DNA of 8,924 bases from an uncultured Myxococcales bacterium (lineage in GTDB: Bacteria > Myxococcota_A > Bradymonadia > Bradymonadales > Bradymonadaceae). Of this stretch, positions 6,844-8,924 are shown in pieces. The stretch covers positions 1 to 8,924 of the forward strand of contig CAJXPN010000112.1 in the NCBI GenBank assembly GCA_913058025.1, in the 5' to 3' direction. The notes under the pieces are model-generated. The model was not told the origin of the DNA, made no database searches, and saw only the letters and a program-made list of their open reading frames with translations. A program made the translations under genes and the position numbers. Position 1 is the first letter of the stretch. The number at the start of each line of letters is the position of its first letter.

Positions 6844-7677
6844 ATGCCCGCTCCGATGTACTACCAGCTCCTCGGCCACGTCCTCGTGGCGTCGCATACG
6901 GCTCATGACTACAAAGACATCGCCGACGATCTGTCGAAGGCGGGGTTCGGTGAGTCGAAGGTGAACGCGGGCCTCGAGCTCGCGAAGGCCGCGGAGGCGT
7001 TGGTGGAGAAGAAGCTCCACCAGTCCCCCGACGACAAGAACCTCGAGCACTCCATCCACGCGGCCGCGACCGAGGTGGAGATGTGGATGCAGACGGTGAA
7101 GTTCAGAGCGCGCAAGGGCGGCCTGGACGCCGAGCTCGTCGACGACATCCAGGGCCACGAGATCCACGGCGACAAGCACACGGCGACGGTCGTGGCGCAG
7201 GCGTCCCGCGTGATCGGCATGTTGCGAACGCTCGGTGAGGAGTCGCGCGACAAGATCGGCCCGATGCAGTCCGTGCATGACATGCTCATCCGCGGGAACA
7301 CGCTCCAGAAGAAGCTCTGCAAGACGGCCGGCTACATGATGCGCCCGTCGTCGATGGCGCCCGCGTCGATGCCGATCTTCGGTGAGATCCGCGCGCTCGA
7401 GACCAAGATGTCGCAGTGGCTCGACGGGCTCGATCAGGCCGCGCACAAGGTCGAGGATCTGGACACGCTGGGCATGCTCGGCTTCGTGCCCCACGGCATG
7501 GGCATGCCCGTGGGCGGCGCGTCGTTCGACGTGCTCCGCCACGAGCGCGCCAAGACGACCGCGCCGAGCGCGGCCGAGGCCGTGACGACCTCGGGCTGGT
7601 CGGTCGGCCGCCAGGGCAACAAGGAGAACATCGGCGACGGCTGGATCGAGCCGACGTACGACGTCAACCACAAGTGA
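6844..7677 (+). CDS. Uncharacterised helical, His/Met-rich protein coupled to a J-domain gene
   Basis: I do not recognise this 277-residue protein. It has no signal peptide or membrane helix. Residues 1-165 and 178-213 look largely alpha-helical with many charged residues, consistent with a helical bundle. The last 60 residues are Gly/Ser/Thr-rich and probably flexible. It is rich in histidine (14) and methionine, including H-x2-H-x3-H at 105-112 (HEIHGDKH), HTAHD at 18-22 and GMGMP near 219. Metal binding is possible, but the spacing is not that of hemerythrin or another family I know. The ATG is chosen because AGAGG (6830-6834) lies 9 bases upstream. Its TGA overlaps the GTG start of the DnaJ-like gene by four bases, so the two are probably translated together and may function together, for example as a client, an adaptor or a stress protein. 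That role is inference only. Confidence 0.8.
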   Translation: MPAPMYYQLLGHVLVASHTAHDYKDIADDLSKAGFGESKVNAGLELAKAAEALVEKKLHQSPDDKNLEHSIHAAATEVEMWMQTVKFRARKGGLDAELVDDIQGHEIHGDKHTATVVAQASRVIGMLRTLGEESRDKIGPMQSVHDMLIRGNTLQKKLCKTAGYMMRPSSMAPASMPIFGEIRALETKMSQWLDGLDQAAHKVEDLDTLGMLGFVPHGMGMPVGGASFDVLRHERAKTTAPSAAEAVTTSGWSVGRQGNKENIGDGWIEPTYDVNHK

Positions 7678-8639
7678 CCTCTCCCAGCGCAGATCCCTAC
7701 GCGATCCTCGGGGTCGAGAGGGGCGTGGACGCCCGCGCCATCAAGAGCGCGTTCAGGCGGCTGGCCCGCCAGCACCACCCCGACCTCAACCCCGGAGACG
7801 AGGGCGCTGGAGCCCGGTTCATCGAGATCGCGGCGGCCTTCGAGCTCCTGTCCGATGAGGGCCTGCGCGAGCGCTTCGACGAGTTCGGTATGGAGGGGCT
7901 CGACGAGGGCTTCGACGTCTACGCGGCGCGGCGCGCGAAGGCAGCCCGTGAGGAGGGCGCTCGCCGCGCCCCCAGGGACAAGAAGGAGGGCTTCGGGCTC
8001 GGGGACATCCCCGGCTTCGACTCCGTGTTCGGCGACACGTTCCGCTCCTACAACCCGTTCAACACGTCGGCGTTCAAGGACGCGGTGCGTGAGGACCCGT
8101 ACGCCACGCGCGGCAAGGACGTCTACTCCGAGGTCGAGGTCGACATGGGCACCGCGATCCAGGGCGGCGCGGTGTCCTTCGAGCACAAGAACGCGGTGTT
8201 CGCGGTGCGAATCCCGGCCGGCACCGAGGACGGGCAGGAGCTCCTCGTCGGCGGCGAGGGCGACCCCCCCGAGGACGGCAAGGGCCTCCCCGGTGACCTC
8301 TGGCTCACGGTGCGGATCCCCGAGAACGGTGACCTCACGCGCGAGGGCCTGGACCTGGTGCTGCGTTGCCCGGTGTCGATCACCGAGGCGCTGCTCGGCG
8401 CCAAGATCACGGTCCCCACGCTCAAGGGGGACTGCATCGTGACGCTCCCCTCCGGGATCCACTCGGGCACGCGCCTGCGCCTCAAGGGTATGGGCATCAA
8501 GGCGGACGGCGAGCTCGGCGACATGTACGTGCTCGTGGAGATCCGATCGCCCACACGCATCGACGACGCGATCCGCGCGGCGGCGCGCGCGATCGAGGAG
8601 GGGTACGAGTCCCCGCTTCGCGCGCACCTCAAGATCTGA
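7674..8639 (+). CDS. Class II DnaJ-type (CbpA-like) Hsp40 co-chaperone
   Basis: This 321-residue J-protein would stimulate the ATPase of a cytosolic Hsp70 (DnaK) and deliver unfolded clients. A J domain at about 7-70 contains DPYAILGV and the essential His-Pro-Asp at 35-37. A short Gly/Phe-rich linker lies at about 106-130. The two client-binding beta domains start at about 149 (DVYSEVEVDMGTAIQGG) and 225 (GLDLVLRCPVSITEALLGAKI). No CxxCxGxG zinc-finger repeats are present, so it is class II, close to CbpA in length (about 306). The charged insert at about 82-104 (RRAKAAREEGARRAPRDKK) is unusual. The start is GTG at 7674: the first in-frame ATG is inside the J domain and would destroy it. GTGA overlaps the upstream stop and no Shine-Dalgarno is visible, so translation probably depends on coupling to the gene before it. 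nadC follows after 37 bases. No dnaK or grpE is in the window. Confidence 0.93.
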   Translation: MTSPSADPYAILGVERGVDARAIKSAFRRLARQHHPDLNPGDEGAGARFIEIAAAFELLSDEGLRERFDEFGMEGLDEGFDVYAARRAKAAREEGARRAPRDKKEGFGLGDIPGFDSVFGDTFRSYNPFNTSAFKDAVREDPYATRGKDVYSEVEVDMGTAIQGGAVSFEHKNAVFAVRIPAGTEDGQELLVGGEGDPPEDGKGLPGDLWLTVRIPENGDLTREGLDLVLRCPVSITEALLGAKITVPTLKGDCIVTLPSGIHSGTRLRLKGMGIKADGELGDMYVLVEIRSPTRIDDAIRAAARAIEEGYESPLRAHLKI

Positions 8640-8676
8640 ACGTGACGACGCGCCTCGGTGGCGCGAGGAGTAGAGC

Positions 8677-8875
8677 ATGTTGTTCGTGAGCCCACACATC
8701 CGACGCCTGATCGATCTCGCGCTCGACGAGGACGACCTCAACTTCGACGCGACCTCGGCGGCGTTCTTCGTCGGAGAGCACGTGAGCGCGTACATGATCG
8801 CCAAGGAGGACCTCGTGGTGTCCGGGCTCGACATCGCCAGGGCGGTCTATGAGCGCGTGGACCCGAGGGTGGAGT
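8677..8875 (+). CDS. nadC: Quinolinate phosphoribosyltransferase (nicotinate-nucleotide pyrophosphorylase), N-terminal fragment
   Basis: The first 66 codons match the N-terminal domain of NadC, which converts quinolinate and phosphoribosyl pyrophosphate to nicotinate mononucleotide, CO2 and pyrophosphate in de novo NAD synthesis. The diagnostic pattern is a helix, LIDLALDEDDLNFDATSAAF (the family's 'ALxEDxxxxDxTS' region), followed by a strand pair and AKEDLVVSGLDIARAVYERVDP (the 'AREDGVLAGLxxAxxVF' region). The full protein is normally about 280-300 residues, so some three quarters is missing. GAGGAG at 8665-8670 lies 6 bases before the ATG. The frame stays open through the adapter, but residues after Glu66 are not biological. 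It sits 37 bases after the DnaJ-like gene, probably in the same transcript. Confidence 0.85.
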
Positions 8876-8924
8876 CTGTCTCTTATACACATCTCCGAGC
8901 CCACGAGACAGGCAGAAATCTCGT
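8876..8924. other. Illumina Nextera adapter with i7 index (sequencing artefact)
   Basis: CTGTCTCTTATACACATCT (8876-8894) is the 19-bp Tn5 mosaic end. CCGAGCCCACGAGAC (8895-8909) is the Nextera read-2 side. AGGCAGAA (8910-8917) fits an 8-base i7 index, which I recall as N703. ATCTCGT (8918-8924) is the start of the P7 flow-cell sequence. The order is exactly that of a read running off its insert. On the reverse strand it encodes the well-known spurious peptide MCIRDR. It is library sequence, not part of the genome. Confidence 0.98.

Noticed and set aside
6046..8834. Minus-strand frames of 541 codons (6046-7671) and 466 codons (7434-8834)
   Set aside because: Both are antisense shadows over better-supported genes, with low-complexity composition and no family match.
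8876..8894. A Tn5/IS50 transposon end
   Set aside because: The 19-bp mosaic end is followed directly by Nextera adapter, index and P7 sequence, and no transposase or target duplication is present. It comes from library preparation.
8629..8904. A 91-codon minus-strand frame beginning MGSEMCIRDR
   Set aside because: Its start lies in the adapter. MCIRDR is a known translation artefact of this adapter, and the rest is antisense to nadC.

Overview
The window is high-GC bacterial DNA (roughly two thirds G+C by eye) with dense, tightly packed genes and a strong G/C preference at third codon positions. The gene content fits a deltaproteobacterial or Myxococcota-like organism: a large exported S41 processing protease with C-terminal beta-sandwich and SH3 domains, a leucine-rich-repeat protein, and housekeeping genes in small units. 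This placement is an inference from style; there is no rRNA or other marker gene. The last 49 bases are not genomic. They are an Illumina Nextera (Tn5) adapter with an i7 index, so the sequence is the untrimmed end of a contig or read.

Layout, left to right. (1) 60-3044 (+): a 994-residue secreted or periplasmic C-terminal processing peptidase (PDZ + S41 + two CARDB/NEW3-like domains + SH3-like + a terminal beta domain). (2) A 176-base gap holding a strong 9-bp GC-rich hairpin. (3) 3221-3907 (+): a 228-residue leucine-rich-repeat-like protein of unknown role. (4) 3914-4396 (-): a Bcp/PrxQ peroxiredoxin, ending 6 bases from its convergent neighbour. (5) 4397-4494: a divergent spacer with a 7-bp inverted repeat. 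(6) 4495-5775 (+): a polysaccharide pyruvyl transferase family protein. (7) 5781-6557 (-): a ferredoxin-NADP-reductase-like FAD/NAD(P) oxidoreductase without an Fe-S domain. (8) 6558-6843: a divergent spacer with a candidate promoter. (9) 6844-7677 (+): an unrecognised helical, His/Met-rich protein of 277 residues. (10) 7674-8639 (+): a class II (CbpA-type) DnaJ co-chaperone whose GTG start overlaps the preceding stop. (11) 8677-8875 (+): the first 66 codons of nadC, cut off by the adapter.

The last three genes look like one transcription unit (4-base overlap, then a 37-base gap). The clearest functional hint is the translational coupling of the unknown helical protein to a J-domain co-chaperone. 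The protease, peroxiredoxin and J-protein all suit envelope or protein quality control and oxidative stress, but nothing shows they act together. I see no CRISPR array, tRNA, rRNA, insertion sequence, phage gene or defence system. The window looks mostly like ordinary chromosomal sequence with a few uncharacterised proteins.
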